Source of the DNA: JBMHDW01 sp049889175
GTDB lineage: Bacteria; Pseudomonadota; Gammaproteobacteria; Comchoanobacterales; Comchoanobacteraceae
Assembly: GCA_049889175.1 (NCBI GenBank)
Contig: JBMHDW010000012.1
Coordinates: 62,001 to 126,000 of the forward strand
Length of the DNA stretch: 64,000 bases
Direction of reading: 5' to 3'
Translations under genes and position numbers: made by a program
Shown here: positions 1 through 7,876 of the stretch, piece after piece
Layout of the letters: each line of letters starts with the position of its first letter
Position numbering within the stretch: position 1 is the stretch's first letter
Notes under the pieces: model-generated
Databases searched by the model: none
What the model was told of the DNA's origin: nothing
The model's input: the letters and a program-made list of their open reading frames with translations, nothing else

Positions 1-639
1 TTTATCGGCACCCATTGCTTGTGCTTTATCAAATATCTCTTTAGGCGGGTATTGATGCCAAATTCTGGCGCCAAATGAAATAACAGTCAGGTAATTTAAA
101 ATATGTGTCGTAATGGGTGATGTAGCAGCATGCAAAATAGGTATGATTAACTGAATCGAGGGGATGATAGCATTGACTGTCGATAAGGCAAATGTAAGCA
201 TTTGAATGAATGAGATGGTAAAAAGTATGTACGCAAAGAGATTATCAGCATACTCCTCGCCTTTTCCTTTGGGTAGATTAGCAATATTATGTGCTGAAAT
301 AACCAGCATCATCATAGTTATTAATGTGCCAGTGGCCCAAAAAATGCCGCTGGCAATTCCAATTTTTCCTGCTATAGCTGTAAATGAGCCAAGACCATAG
401 AGGCTAGAGCACAAAATTGAAAAGGTTGCGTAAAATGCTATCGGTGAGAGGTCAAAAGTAAATTTTAAAGATTGATTCTGACCAATATAGGTTCCACCAA
501 ATGCTAATGAATAGCAAAAAAGCTGCATGATATTAAATTGAAAAAAGGGTAAGAGGGAGCCAACAAAGCCATTAATAAGGCCAAATACAAGCATCGATAT
601 AATAAGTTTTATTAAGAATGGTGGCAATGCATCAAACAT
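1..639 (-). CDS. Multi-pass membrane protein, C-terminus cut by window edge
   Basis: An open frame runs from the ATG at 639-637 to base 1 with no stop, so the gene is partial: 213 codons are visible and the C-terminus lies outside the window. A GGGGAG ribosome binding site sits just upstream. The translation starts MFDALPPFLIKLII and is strongly hydrophobic, with about five likely membrane segments separated by short loops, including one charged loop near residue 125 (PKGKGEEYADN). I do not recognise the family. It could be a transporter-like or Yip1-type inner-membrane protein, but this is a guess. A TTGACT-like -35 lies at 685-690 (minus strand) with only a poor -10. Confidence 0.7.
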   Translation of the reverse strand, partial: MFDALPPFLIKLIISMLVFGLINGFVGSLLPFFQFNIMQLFCYSLAFGGTYIGQNQSLKFTFDLSPIAFYATFSILCSSLYGLGSFTAIAGKIGIASGIFWATGTLITMMMLVISAHNIANLPKGKGEEYADNLFAYILFTISFIQMLTFALSTVNAIIPSIQLIIPILHAATSPITTHILNYLTVISFGARIWHQYPPKEIFDKAQAMGADK

Positions 640-731
640 GGATATCTCCCCTTTTTGGATAGACTAACAATAACCTATTTAGTGAGTCAATAACTGGTTT
701 TGGTTTGCTTCACAAATCATCCTAATAAGGA

Positions 732-1991
732 CTACTCTTGTATTTCTAGGGGTTGATCAATGGTATTTGGTGCTGCTGTAGTGCTTAAGGTATTATTAAG
801 ATGTATTTCATCTATTTTAGTAAAGCGTGAAGAGATTTTTTTCGACGATTGATGAACCATGTGGACGTCATTTTGTGCTTGATCAATATGTTTGGCTAAT
901 TGATCCATGCGTTTTTGAAAGCGGATAAAGTCTTGTCGTAACATGCCTAAGTGTTGCTGTATGATGTGGACTTGTTTTTTTGTGGCCTGATCTTTTAGAA
1001 CCACCATAGCCGTATTCAAAATAGCCATCATGGTTGTTGGAGAAACCAGCCATACCTTCGCTTTAAAAGCTTCGTCAACGACATCAGGTAGAAGGCTATG
1101 AATGTCTGAAAAGATAGCTTCAGCTGGTATAAACATAATGGCGCCATCTGAGGTTTCACCTGGAATAAGATATTTGCTGGCTATAGCCTGAATATGGTGG
1201 CGAATATCTTGCTTTAATTTACTTAGTGCTTGTTTTTTTGTGGTATCATCACGTGCATCAATAAATGCTCTGTAATTTTCAAGGGGGAATTTGGCATCAA
1301 TAGCTAAGAGGCCTGTTGGCTCAGGTAGTTTAAGTAGGCAGTCCACTCTTTTCTGGTTGCTTAAAGTCACTTGAAACTCATAATGGTTGGCGGGAAGAAT
1401 ATTGCGTACCAGTGATTCTAGTTGAACTTCACCAAATGCTCCCCTTGCTTTCTTATCGGTTAACACAGATTGCAAATCAACAACATGATTAGAGAGTTCT
1501 GTGATTTTTTGTTGGGCTTGATCAATTAGTGCTAAGCGTTTGATAACATCTGTAAAAACAGCTGTTGTCTTATCAAAGCCAGCAGAAAGTCTTTGCTCAA
1601 CTTGGCCTGATAATTGTTTGATGTGTTTATCGAGTTCTTGCCTCATTAAGCCAAGATGCTCGGTGATATGCTGTTGTTGTTGTTTAAGTGTAAAGGTCAG
1701 TTGTTCACGAACTGATTGCATACTTTGGGTTAATACTTGATGGTGTTCTTTGATTAAGTGTAGATCTCTTTCTTGTTGCTTTTGTTGTTGTTCTCTGAGT
1801 GTTTGTTGTAGATGTTCTTGTGTTTTAGCATTATGTTGTTGCTGCTGGGAGATGGTCTGTTGCAGCTGTTGTATATGCGTTTTCAGTGCGCCTAATTCGC
1901 TTATATTACGGTTTTGAGTTAAATACATCATTAGTGTAATGATGAGTGTGGGCAGAGTGATAAAGCAAAGGATGATGGTTAGGTAAATCAT
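732..1991 (-). CDS. rmuC: DNA recombination protein RmuC
   Basis: RmuC-family protein of 419 aa. One N-terminal membrane segment (about residues 2-23) is followed by a long Gln-rich coiled coil (about 30-180). The RmuC nuclease-like core then follows, recognisable from RGAFGEVQLESLV, the VDCLLKLP strand and LLAIDAKFPLENY (about 195-240), and IMFIPAEAIF further on. The family is linked to limiting inversions and recombination at repeats in E. coli; the exact reaction is not established. The length fits the family. The gene stands alone, upstream of the truncated membrane protein on the same strand and divergent from the orphan gene at 2106. Confidence 0.93.
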   Translation of the reverse strand: MIYLTIILCFITLPTLIITLMMYLTQNRNISELGALKTHIQQLQQTISQQQQHNAKTQEHLQQTLREQQQKQQERDLHLIKEHHQVLTQSMQSVREQLTFTLKQQQQHITEHLGLMRQELDKHIKQLSGQVEQRLSAGFDKTTAVFTDVIKRLALIDQAQQKITELSNHVVDLQSVLTDKKARGAFGEVQLESLVRNILPANHYEFQVTLSNQKRVDCLLKLPEPTGLLAIDAKFPLENYRAFIDARDDTTKKQALSKLKQDIRHHIQAIASKYLIPGETSDGAIMFIPAEAIFSDIHSLLPDVVDEAFKAKVWLVSPTTMMAILNTAMVVLKDQATKKQVHIIQQHLGMLRQDFIRFQKRMDQLAKHIDQAQNDVHMVHQSSKKISSRFTKIDEIHLNNTLSTTAAPNTIDQPLEIQE

Positions 1992-2043
1992 GTCTGGTCC
2001 ATAAATAACATTATATTATCTTAATTATAATAACGGTGCAAGG

Positions 2044-2072
2044 TTGAATGTACTCACTATGTGCTCTATAAT
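2044..2072 (+). promoter_or_regulatory. Sigma-70 type promoter for the 2106 gene
   Basis: TTGAAT (2044-2049), a 17-nt spacer and a consensus TATAAT (2067-2072). The predicted transcription start is near 2079. This falls inside the GTG-initiated longer version of the downstream frame and so supports the internal ATG at 2106 as the true start. Confidence 0.7.
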
Positions 2073-2105
2073 AGGTATTATAGAATAAAAAAACAATGGA
2101 GGAGT

Positions 2106-2519
2106 ATGGATTTAAAAGCATTGGTGTATCATCATCAGCGTACCACTATCATCCAGTGGTCAAAGCGCCATCAATTACCTACTTATAACGCTCATAAATT
2201 CTATCGTTGGGGGTGTTTTCCCAAGGAAAGTGTGCGCTTGCCCAAAGGTCCTTTTGTGATGCTGACTGCTTTGCTTGCTGGCTATTATGATGCCTATTTT
2301 CCAAAGCGTATCATGATTTCTGTGAGGGGCTTTTATTTGGCAGAACACATTGGCGGTTCTTGGTACCATTTAAATCCAAAGCAATATATTGAGGGCGTTA
2401 TTTTGGCGGAGGGCGGTGTTGAACGAGTATACTGGTTGATGTTGGTTCCTAACCCGCAGTTTGCTTTGTCTAAAGTATGGCCTAAGATTCATTTTATGAT
2501 GCCTTCATTCAAAATATAG
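2106..2519 (+). CDS. Orphan protein of unknown function
   Basis: 137-aa protein starting MDLKALVYHH. The frame is open from a GTG at 2061, but a strong promoter overlaps that start, so I choose the ATG at 2106, with GGAGG at 2098-2102. The protein is rich in Tyr, Trp and His, basic in its first third (residues around TIIQWSKRHQLP could form a helix), and has no signal peptide or membrane segment that I trust. I do not recognise it. Its own promoter and the conserved-gene neighbours on both sides suggest a real gene rather than a chance frame. Base composition is like its surroundings. Confidence 0.6.
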   Translation: MDLKALVYHHQRTTIIQWSKRHQLPTYNAHKFYRWGCFPKESVRLPKGPFVMLTALLAGYYDAYFPKRIMISVRGFYLAEHIGGSWYHLNPKQYIEGVILAEGGVERVYWLMLVPNPQFALSKVWPKIHFMMPSFKI

Positions 2520-2560
2520 AATAATTGGCTTAAAAGCTGGTAATTTGTGGGTGATGTGAT

Positions 2561-2566
2561 TATAAT
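2561..2566 (+). promoter_or_regulatory. Probable -10 element for pyrG
   Basis: A consensus TATAAT lies 24 nt before the pyrG ATG, and an AGGAG ribosome binding site (2580-2584) lies between them. The matching -35 (TGGTAA, 2538-2543) is weak, so the promoter is only moderately supported. Confidence 0.4.
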
Positions 2567-2589
2567 TTGCTGTTATCAGAGGAGCGATT

Positions 2590-4170
2590 ATGCCAAAATA
2601 TATATTCATCACTGGTGGTGTGGTATCATCATTGGGTAAAGGAATCGCGGCAGCATCATTAGGTGCCGTGCTAGAGGCTGCTGGCCATAAAGTTACATTT
2701 GCCAAATTAGACCCGTATATCAATATTGATCCTGGCACCATGAGTCCATATCAGCACGGAGAGGTATTTGTGACCATTGATGGTGCTGAAACCGATCTTG
2801 ATTTAGGTCACTACGAACGATTTTCTACTTCCAAAATGACCCAAAAAAATAACTTCACATGTGGTCAAGTTTATGCAGAGGTCACCAGAAAAGAAAGAAG
2901 AGGTGATTATTTGGGTGGAACAGTACAGGTGATTCCTCATATTACCAACCAAATCAAAACTTGGATACAGCAAGCTGCAGGAGATAGTGATGTTGCACTC
3001 ATCGAAGTTGGTGGTACAGTTGGTGACATAGAATCACTGCCTTTTCTAGAGGCCATTCGACAGATGAAAGCAGAGTTACCAAAGCAAGATGCATTGTTCA
3101 TCCATTTAACATTGGTGCCTTACATTGCTACTTCTGGTGAGATCAAAACTAAGCCAACACAACACTCTGTTAAAGAATTGCGTTCAATTGGTATTCAGCC
3201 TGATTTCTTATGGTGTCGATCAAAAAGTCCACTGGATGATGGCGCTCGAAAGAAAATAGCATTATTCACAAATGTGGGTATTGAAGATGTGTTCTCATTA
3301 ATTGATGTAGATAGTATTTACTCGATACCAATGAGGCTAGCCGAGCAAGGTGTTGCAAAAAGAATAGGCAACTATTTAGGGTTAGCAATGAAGCATGTGG
3401 ATATGACTCGTTGGCAAACACTGGTTCACAAAGAGTCATCATGTACATCCACTATTGATATAGCAATGGTTGGTAAGTATATAGAGTTAACAGATTCATA
3501 TAAGTCAGTGACAGAGGCATTAAAGCATGCCGGTATTCAAAATGGTGTCCATGTTAAGATCCACTACATGGATGCAGAGCAATGGGACCCTGAGCATATG
3601 CGTAAAATGCATGGTATTTTAGTTCCTGGTGGTTTTGGTGAGCGAGGCTGGCAAGGAAAAGTTGGTGTAGCAGGTTTTGCACGAACGGAAAAAATTCCAT
3701 TTTTAGGTATTTGTCTTGGTATGCAGGCTGCTGTGGTATCATTTGCTCGTGATGTGATGAAGTTGGAAGCGGATAGTGCTGAATTTAAAGCTGACAGCAA
3801 GCACCCTGTAATTGCAACGATTGGTGAATGGTCTAATGATATGGATCTTGGTGGCACCATGCGCCTAGGGCAAAAAACAACAATATTTAGCCATGATGTT
3901 AATGCTCAGAAAGCTTATGATAGCGTTAGTATAGCTGAGAGACACAGACATCGATTTGAGGTTAACGAGCGTTATGTAGAAGCCATAGAGTCAGCAGGAA
4001 TGAAATGCACAGGCCGTTCAGAAGAGGGCTTAATTGATGTGGTTGAAGTTGATGATCACCCTTGGTATGTCGGTTGCCAATACCATCCTGAATTTCAATC
4101 AAATCCACATGATGGGCACCCACTGTTTAATGCTTTTATTGCGGCCAGTCACAATAGGGAGCCACGGTGA
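2590..4170 (+). CDS. pyrG: CTP synthase
   Basis: Makes CTP from UTP, ATP and glutamine, the last step of de novo pyrimidine nucleotide synthesis. The N-terminal amidoligase domain carries the P-loop SSLGKGI with Lys17. The C-terminal class I glutamine amidotransferase domain carries the nucleophile motif GICLGMQ (Cys375) and the His/Glu motif QYHPEF. At 526 aa it is slightly shorter than the usual ~545. It heads the pyrG-kdsA-eno-ftsB string, a classic gammaproteobacterial order. Its stop TGA overlaps the GTG start of kdsA by 4 nt, implying translational coupling. Confidence 0.98.
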   Translation: MPKYIFITGGVVSSLGKGIAAASLGAVLEAAGHKVTFAKLDPYINIDPGTMSPYQHGEVFVTIDGAETDLDLGHYERFSTSKMTQKNNFTCGQVYAEVTRKERRGDYLGGTVQVIPHITNQIKTWIQQAAGDSDVALIEVGGTVGDIESLPFLEAIRQMKAELPKQDALFIHLTLVPYIATSGEIKTKPTQHSVKELRSIGIQPDFLWCRSKSPLDDGARKKIALFTNVGIEDVFSLIDVDSIYSIPMRLAEQGVAKRIGNYLGLAMKHVDMTRWQTLVHKESSCTSTIDIAMVGKYIELTDSYKSVTEALKHAGIQNGVHVKIHYMDAEQWDPEHMRKMHGILVPGGFGERGWQGKVGVAGFARTEKIPFLGICLGMQAAVVSFARDVMKLEADSAEFKADSKHPVIATIGEWSNDMDLGGTMRLGQKTTIFSHDVNAQKAYDSVSIAERHRHRFEVNERYVEAIESAGMKCTGRSEEGLIDVVEVDDHPWYVGCQYHPEFQSNPHDGHPLFNAFIAASHNREPR

Positions 4171-4964
4171 TAAATGACAATGATTTTTTTGTCATAGCTG
4201 GGCCATGTGTGATTGAAAGTGAATCACTGTGTCAGCGCGTTGCAGAAACTCTAGCCAATTTGAAAGATCAGCTAGGTCTTAAGATTTATTTCAAGGCTTC
4301 TTTTGATAAGGCTAACCGTACTTCTGTTAAAGGTTTTAGGGGGCCTGGGTTAGACGAGGGTTTGGCGATCCTTGAGCGAATCAAGCAGCAATTTGAGCTG
4401 CCATTGGTTACTGATGTTCACGAAACACATCAAGTAAAGGCTGTGGCAAATGTTGTTGATATGTTGCAAACACCCGCATTTTTATGTCGGCAGACTGATT
4501 TCATTCAAGCGGTTGCACAAAGCAACAAGCCAGTAAATATAAAAAAAGGCCAGTTTCTATCACCTGATGAAATGAAATATGTTATTGAGAAAGCGCAATC
4601 CGTTTCATCTCAGCCTATTTATGCATGTGAACGTGGAAGTTGCTTTGGGTATAATAATTTGGTGGTAGATTACCGTGGACTTGCCACCATGAGATCATTT
4701 GCGCCAGTGATCTTTGATGCAACTCATTCTGTTCAGCAGCCTGGTGGCCTTGGTGGTTCTTCAGGTGGGCATCGACATATGGTTCCGGTGTTGGCTAAGG
4801 CTGCATGTGCTGTTGGGGTCGATGGATTGTTTTTAGAAACACACCCAAATCCAGATCAAGCATTAAGCGACGGGCCTAATATGTGGCCATTGAGTCATTT
4901 GGGTCCACTGCTTAAGGTGTTAATGCGTATAAACGAAAACAATAAGGATGTTGTATATGGTTGA
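4167..4964 (+). CDS. kdsA: 3-deoxy-D-manno-octulosonate 8-phosphate synthase
   Basis: Condenses phosphoenolpyruvate with arabinose 5-phosphate to make Kdo-8-phosphate, the precursor of the LPS inner-core sugar. It is a TIM-barrel DAHP/KDO8P synthase family protein, 265 aa, with FVIAGPCVIES at the N-terminus, KASFDKANRTS, and GSCFGYNNLVVDYR in the middle. The start is a GTG that overlaps the pyrG stop (GTGA), preceded by GGGAG. With kdsB at 36 kb it shows that the organism makes Kdo. Confidence 0.97.
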   Translation: MINDNDFFVIAGPCVIESESLCQRVAETLANLKDQLGLKIYFKASFDKANRTSVKGFRGPGLDEGLAILERIKQQFELPLVTDVHETHQVKAVANVVDMLQTPAFLCRQTDFIQAVAQSNKPVNIKKGQFLSPDEMKYVIEKAQSVSSQPIYACERGSCFGYNNLVVDYRGLATMRSFAPVIFDATHSVQQPGGLGGSSGGHRHMVPVLAKAACAVGVDGLFLETHPNPDQALSDGPNMWPLSHLGPLLKVLMRINENNKDVVYG

Positions 4965-6240
4965 AATCGTTGCTATTAAAGCTATAGAGGCGCTAGACTC
5001 AAGAGGTTTGCCTACTGTGATGTGTCAGGTGAGTTTAAGTGATGGTTCTGTAGGTATGTCATCAGTTCCTTCTGGTAAATCTGTTGGTCAATTTGAAGCA
5101 GTTGAGTTAAGGGATTTGGATCGATCAAGATATTCAGGAAAGGGTGTGTTAAGTGCCATTGATAATATTCATAAGATTATTACTCCGGCGTTAAAGGGTT
5201 TTGATGGTTTTAATCAACAAGGTGTTGATGAGGTATTGATAGGGCTTGATGAGCACCCACAAAAAGCTAATATAGGGGCTAATGCTACTCTGGCTGTGTC
5301 CATAGCGATTGCCCGTGCTGCAGCTGCATCAATGGGAATGCCACTTTTTGAGTATTTAAAAGGTGAGGGAGAAATGACGCTACCCGTACCATTTGTGAAT
5401 GTTATCAATGGTGGTGCTCATGCTAATAATGGTATTGATATTCAGGAGTTTATGATTGTTCCTCAGGGCTTTTCTAGCTTTAAAGATGCAATCAGGTGCT
5501 CATCTGAGATTTTTCATACTTTAACTGATATTTATGCTTCTAAGGGTTTTTCAACTGCTGTTGGCGATGAGGGTGGTCTTGCGCTCGCATTGGGTTCATC
5601 TGATGAAGCATTAGAGGGTTTAATGAATGCCGTTGAAAAGGCGGGATATGCATTAGGTTCTGAGGTTTCGATTGCTTTGGATGTCGCTGCTAGTGAGCTT
5701 TATCGTGATGGTTTATATCATTTTGAGGGCGCAACATATGATAGTAACGCATGGATTGATCGCATGGCACAATGGATTGATGCGTACCCAATTGTTTCTG
5801 TTGAGGATCCAATGTCAGATGATGATATTCGGGGATGGCAATCATTTACGTCTATTTTCAACGGGCAGGTTCAAACGGTTGGCGATGATGTGTTTGTCAC
5901 GCATCATGAGCGTCTTAAGAATGGTATTGACCAAGGGGTGGCTTCTGCAATCCTCATCAAACCCAATCAGATTGGTACATTAACGGAGACGATGATGGCC
6001 ATCGGTGTTGCTAAAAGTCATGAATATGGTGTGATGATCTCACATCGTTCTGGTGATACTGAAGATACACTTATTGCTGATTTGTCAGTTGCTGTGGGTG
6101 CTAATCAAATTAAAACAGGGTCCATGTCTCGAGGAGAAAGAATCGCAAAATATAATCGTCTGTTATGGATCGAATTCATGATAAGAAAACCTCAATTTGC
6201 AGGCAAATTATGGCGGGTTCAAAATGCAGATATCAGGTAA
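4957..6240 (+). CDS. eno: Enolase
   Basis: Interconverts 2-phosphoglycerate and phosphoenolpyruvate in glycolysis. I start at the second ATG (4957), which places 13 residues before DSRG as in the family and leaves AAGG 9 nt upstream. The gene overlaps kdsA by 8 nt. Product 427 aa. Catalytic and metal positions are kept: VGDEGG (Glu), ALDVAASE and VSVEDP (metal Asp/Glu), VGDDVFVT, and LIKPNQIG (base Lys). Some usually invariant neighbours differ: DSRGLPTV instead of DSRGNPTV (Leu18), a mobile loop SGKSVGQ instead of SGASTGE (Lys41, Val43, Gln45), and EGGLAL instead of EGGFAP. It is likely active but divergent. Confidence 0.96.
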   Translation: MVEIVAIKAIEALDSRGLPTVMCQVSLSDGSVGMSSVPSGKSVGQFEAVELRDLDRSRYSGKGVLSAIDNIHKIITPALKGFDGFNQQGVDEVLIGLDEHPQKANIGANATLAVSIAIARAAAASMGMPLFEYLKGEGEMTLPVPFVNVINGGAHANNGIDIQEFMIVPQGFSSFKDAIRCSSEIFHTLTDIYASKGFSTAVGDEGGLALALGSSDEALEGLMNAVEKAGYALGSEVSIALDVAASELYRDGLYHFEGATYDSNAWIDRMAQWIDAYPIVSVEDPMSDDDIRGWQSFTSIFNGQVQTVGDDVFVTHHERLKNGIDQGVASAILIKPNQIGTLTETMMAIGVAKSHEYGVMISHRSGDTEDTLIADLSVAVGANQIKTGSMSRGERIAKYNRLLWIEFMIRKPQFAGKLWRVQNADIR

Positions 6241-6523
6241 TCTTCAGGGTATCATTCGGTGGGCTATTATTATATTAATGCTGTTAGCATTTTTTTGGAT
6301 TCAATATTTGCTATGGTTCGATGAATATGGCTTTGGATATCATTTAAAGCAGAAAAAGGAAATGAATGCTGTGTTGGATTTGGAAAGATCGGTAAAAGAG
6401 CGTTATCAGCGTGTTAGAAATGAAGTTGATGCATGGCATGATAACCCTGAGATGATTGAAGAGGAAAGCCGAGAGTCATTGGGTATGATTGCCAAGGATG
6501 AGGAGCTTTATGTCATCCAATAA
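6224..6523 (+). CDS. ftsB: Cell division protein FtsB
   Basis: Small bitopic divisome protein, 99 aa from the ATG at 6224. It has a membrane segment at about residues 8-28 (IIRWAIIILMLLAFFWIQYL) and then a coiled-coil-like stretch (LKQKKEMNAVLDLERSVKERY). The C-terminal ESRESLGMIAKDEELYV resembles the family signature around the conserved 'AR..LGM....E' region. The position directly after eno is the classic ftsB location. In E. coli FtsB bridges FtsL and FtsQ in the septal complex. It overlaps eno by 17 nt and the next gene by 14 nt. Confidence 0.88.
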   Translation: MQISGNLQGIIRWAIIILMLLAFFWIQYLLWFDEYGFGYHLKQKKEMNAVLDLERSVKERYQRVRNEVDAWHDNPEMIEEESRESLGMIAKDEELYVIQ

Positions 6524-7040
6524 ATACAATAAACTTGATAAGTACAGTAAGACATCTCGCTTCATTCATTGGTTGATGGCAGTGGTTATCATGATTCAGT
6601 TGTTTTTAGGTTTATGGATGACTTGGTATCAACAGTATGCCTATTATGCTTGGCATAAGGCGATTGGGTTAGCACTTTTCATGTTGGTTATTTATCGCTT
6701 ATATTGGCGTATGATCAATGTTTCGCCACATTTGAGGTGGTTACCAAAATGGCAAGTTTGGTTTGCTAAGCTGACACACTATTTATTGTACCTAGCAATG
6801 ATTGTGATGCCAATAAGTGGTTGGATGATGTCATCATTTGCAGGAAAAAATGTTATTTTTTTCGGTGTTGATGTAACCTTGCCCTTAGCAGCAAGCCAGT
6901 TCGGTGCACAGCTTATGCAGTTGCTGCACAGGATAAGTGGATATGTGTTTTTAGCGCTTATTGCTATCCATATATTAGCGGCGTTAAAGCACCATTTTTG
7001 GGATAAAGATCACATCTTATCACGCATGTTAGGTCAATAA
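6510..7040 (+). CDS. Cytochrome b561 family protein
   Basis: 176-aa di-heme-type b561 membrane protein with four membrane helices. Candidate heme ligands are His in SRFIHWLMA, AYYAWHKAIG, LLHRISGYV and LIAIHILAALKHH. Members of this family move electrons between quinol and periplasmic acceptors such as superoxide (CybB) or carry a small redox partner. I start at the ATG at 6510, which has GAGGAG 5 nt upstream, inside the end of ftsB. A role in quinone-linked electron transfer is inferred from the family only. Confidence 0.9.
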   Translation: MSSNKYNKLDKYSKTSRFIHWLMAVVIMIQLFLGLWMTWYQQYAYYAWHKAIGLALFMLVIYRLYWRMINVSPHLRWLPKWQVWFAKLTHYLLYLAMIVMPISGWMMSSFAGKNVIFFGVDVTLPLAASQFGAQLMQLLHRISGYVFLALIAIHILAALKHHFWDKDHILSRMLGQ

Positions 7041-7090
7041 CATTCTGAAGAGAGCCAAAGCTAACTGAAAATTAAAATAAAATTATTTTC

Positions 7091-7130
7091 TCAGATTTTC
7101 GATGAAATAATCTGAATATTACGTTATAAT
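7091..7130 (+). promoter_or_regulatory. sdh-suc operon promoter region with a dyad
   Basis: A consensus TATAAT (7125-7130) lies 27 nt before the sdhC start. Just upstream, TCAGAT (7091-7096) and ATCTGA (7110-7115) form an inverted repeat, with an inner TTTC/GAAA pairing around a GAT loop. The dyad covers where the -35 would be (no good -35 is seen), so it is either an operator for the operon or the weak terminator of the upstream b561 gene. No T-tract follows it. Confidence 0.45.
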
Positions 7131-7157
7131 TGGCGCAATTAGTAGTGGAAGTCAATT

Positions 7158-7538
7158 GTGGACAAAAGACCTATATTCTTAGATGTGCTAAGCATCAAAT
7201 TACCTGTAACAGCAATATGCTCTATCTTGCATCGAATAAGTGGTATCGTGATGATTCTAACAATGCCAATCGTTGTGGGGTTTGCAATGCTATTGTTTCA
7301 CGATCAAAATAGTTTTGACAATTGGTTGCCTGTTGCATCAAGTTGGTGGATGAAAGTAATATGGATTGGCCTTGCTTGGGCTTGGAGCTATCATATTATA
7401 GCTGGTGTTAAGCATATGTTTCATGACTTTACAGGCTGTCATGAACTTTCAAAGGTCAGGCTAAGCTCTTGGCTGTCTTTAGTGGCTTTTGCATTCATCG
7501 CACTGGCTTGGGTGTTGTGGATAGGGTGGTATTCATGA
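7158..7538 (+). CDS. sdhC: Succinate dehydrogenase cytochrome b556 subunit
   Basis: Membrane anchor of complex II, 126 aa with three membrane helices. Family features are the N-terminal LPVTAICSILHRISG and the heme-ligand region YHIIAGVKHMFHD (HxxxGxxHxxxD). The start is a GTG preceded by GTGGAAG. The N-terminus is short, lacking the usual RP.SPHL leader apart from KRPIF. It overlaps sdhD by ATGA. Confidence 0.95.
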   Translation: MDKRPIFLDVLSIKLPVTAICSILHRISGIVMILTMPIVVGFAMLLFHDQNSFDNWLPVASSWWMKVIWIGLAWAWSYHIIAGVKHMFHDFTGCHELSKVRLSSWLSLVAFAFIALAWVLWIGWYS

Positions 7539-7876
7539 ATAATATTGATCGACGTGGTGTTAGGGATTGGTGGCTACAAAGGGTTTCCGCATTAGTGGTT
7601 TTGGCTTATGCGCTAACGCTAATGACTTTGATCGTTTTCTATAAGCCTCAAACGTTTATTCATTGGTCGGGTCTGGTGTTTTCTTTGCCGATGAAAATTC
7701 TAGGTGTTCTGGGCTTTCTTGGTATGGTTGTTCATGCCGCTATCGGGTTTTGGGTTGTTGCTACAGACTATATAAAATGTAGTGGCTTAAGAAAAGGGAT
7801 AACCATTGCTGTTCATATTGTGATTACATTGACAGCACTGTTGGGTATCTATGTGCTTGTAGTAGGATCGGTATGA
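7535..7876 (+). CDS. sdhD: Succinate dehydrogenase membrane anchor subunit
   Basis: Second membrane anchor of complex II, 113 aa, three helices. RDWWLQRVSALVVLAY matches the family N-terminus, and VVHAAIGFWVVATDYI holds the quinone-site Asp-Tyr pair. The start ATG overlaps the sdhC stop (ATGA), and its own stop overlaps the sdhA start in the same way, so the four subunits are probably made by coupled translation. Confidence 0.95.
   Translation: MNNIDRRGVRDWWLQRVSALVVLAYALTLMTLIVFYKPQTFIHWSGLVFSLPMKILGVLGFLGMVVHAAIGFWVVATDYIKCSGLRKGITIAVHIVITLTALLGIYVLVVGSV

Noticed and set aside
206..400. 64-aa plus-strand frame in the first 640 bases
   Set aside because: The minus strand is open across the whole of 1-639 with a ribosome binding site and membrane-protein character; the plus frame is its shadow.
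2061..2105. GTG start giving a 152-aa version of the orphan protein
   Set aside because: The -10 TATAAT (2067-2072) lies inside this extension, so it would not be transcribed from the promoter seen.
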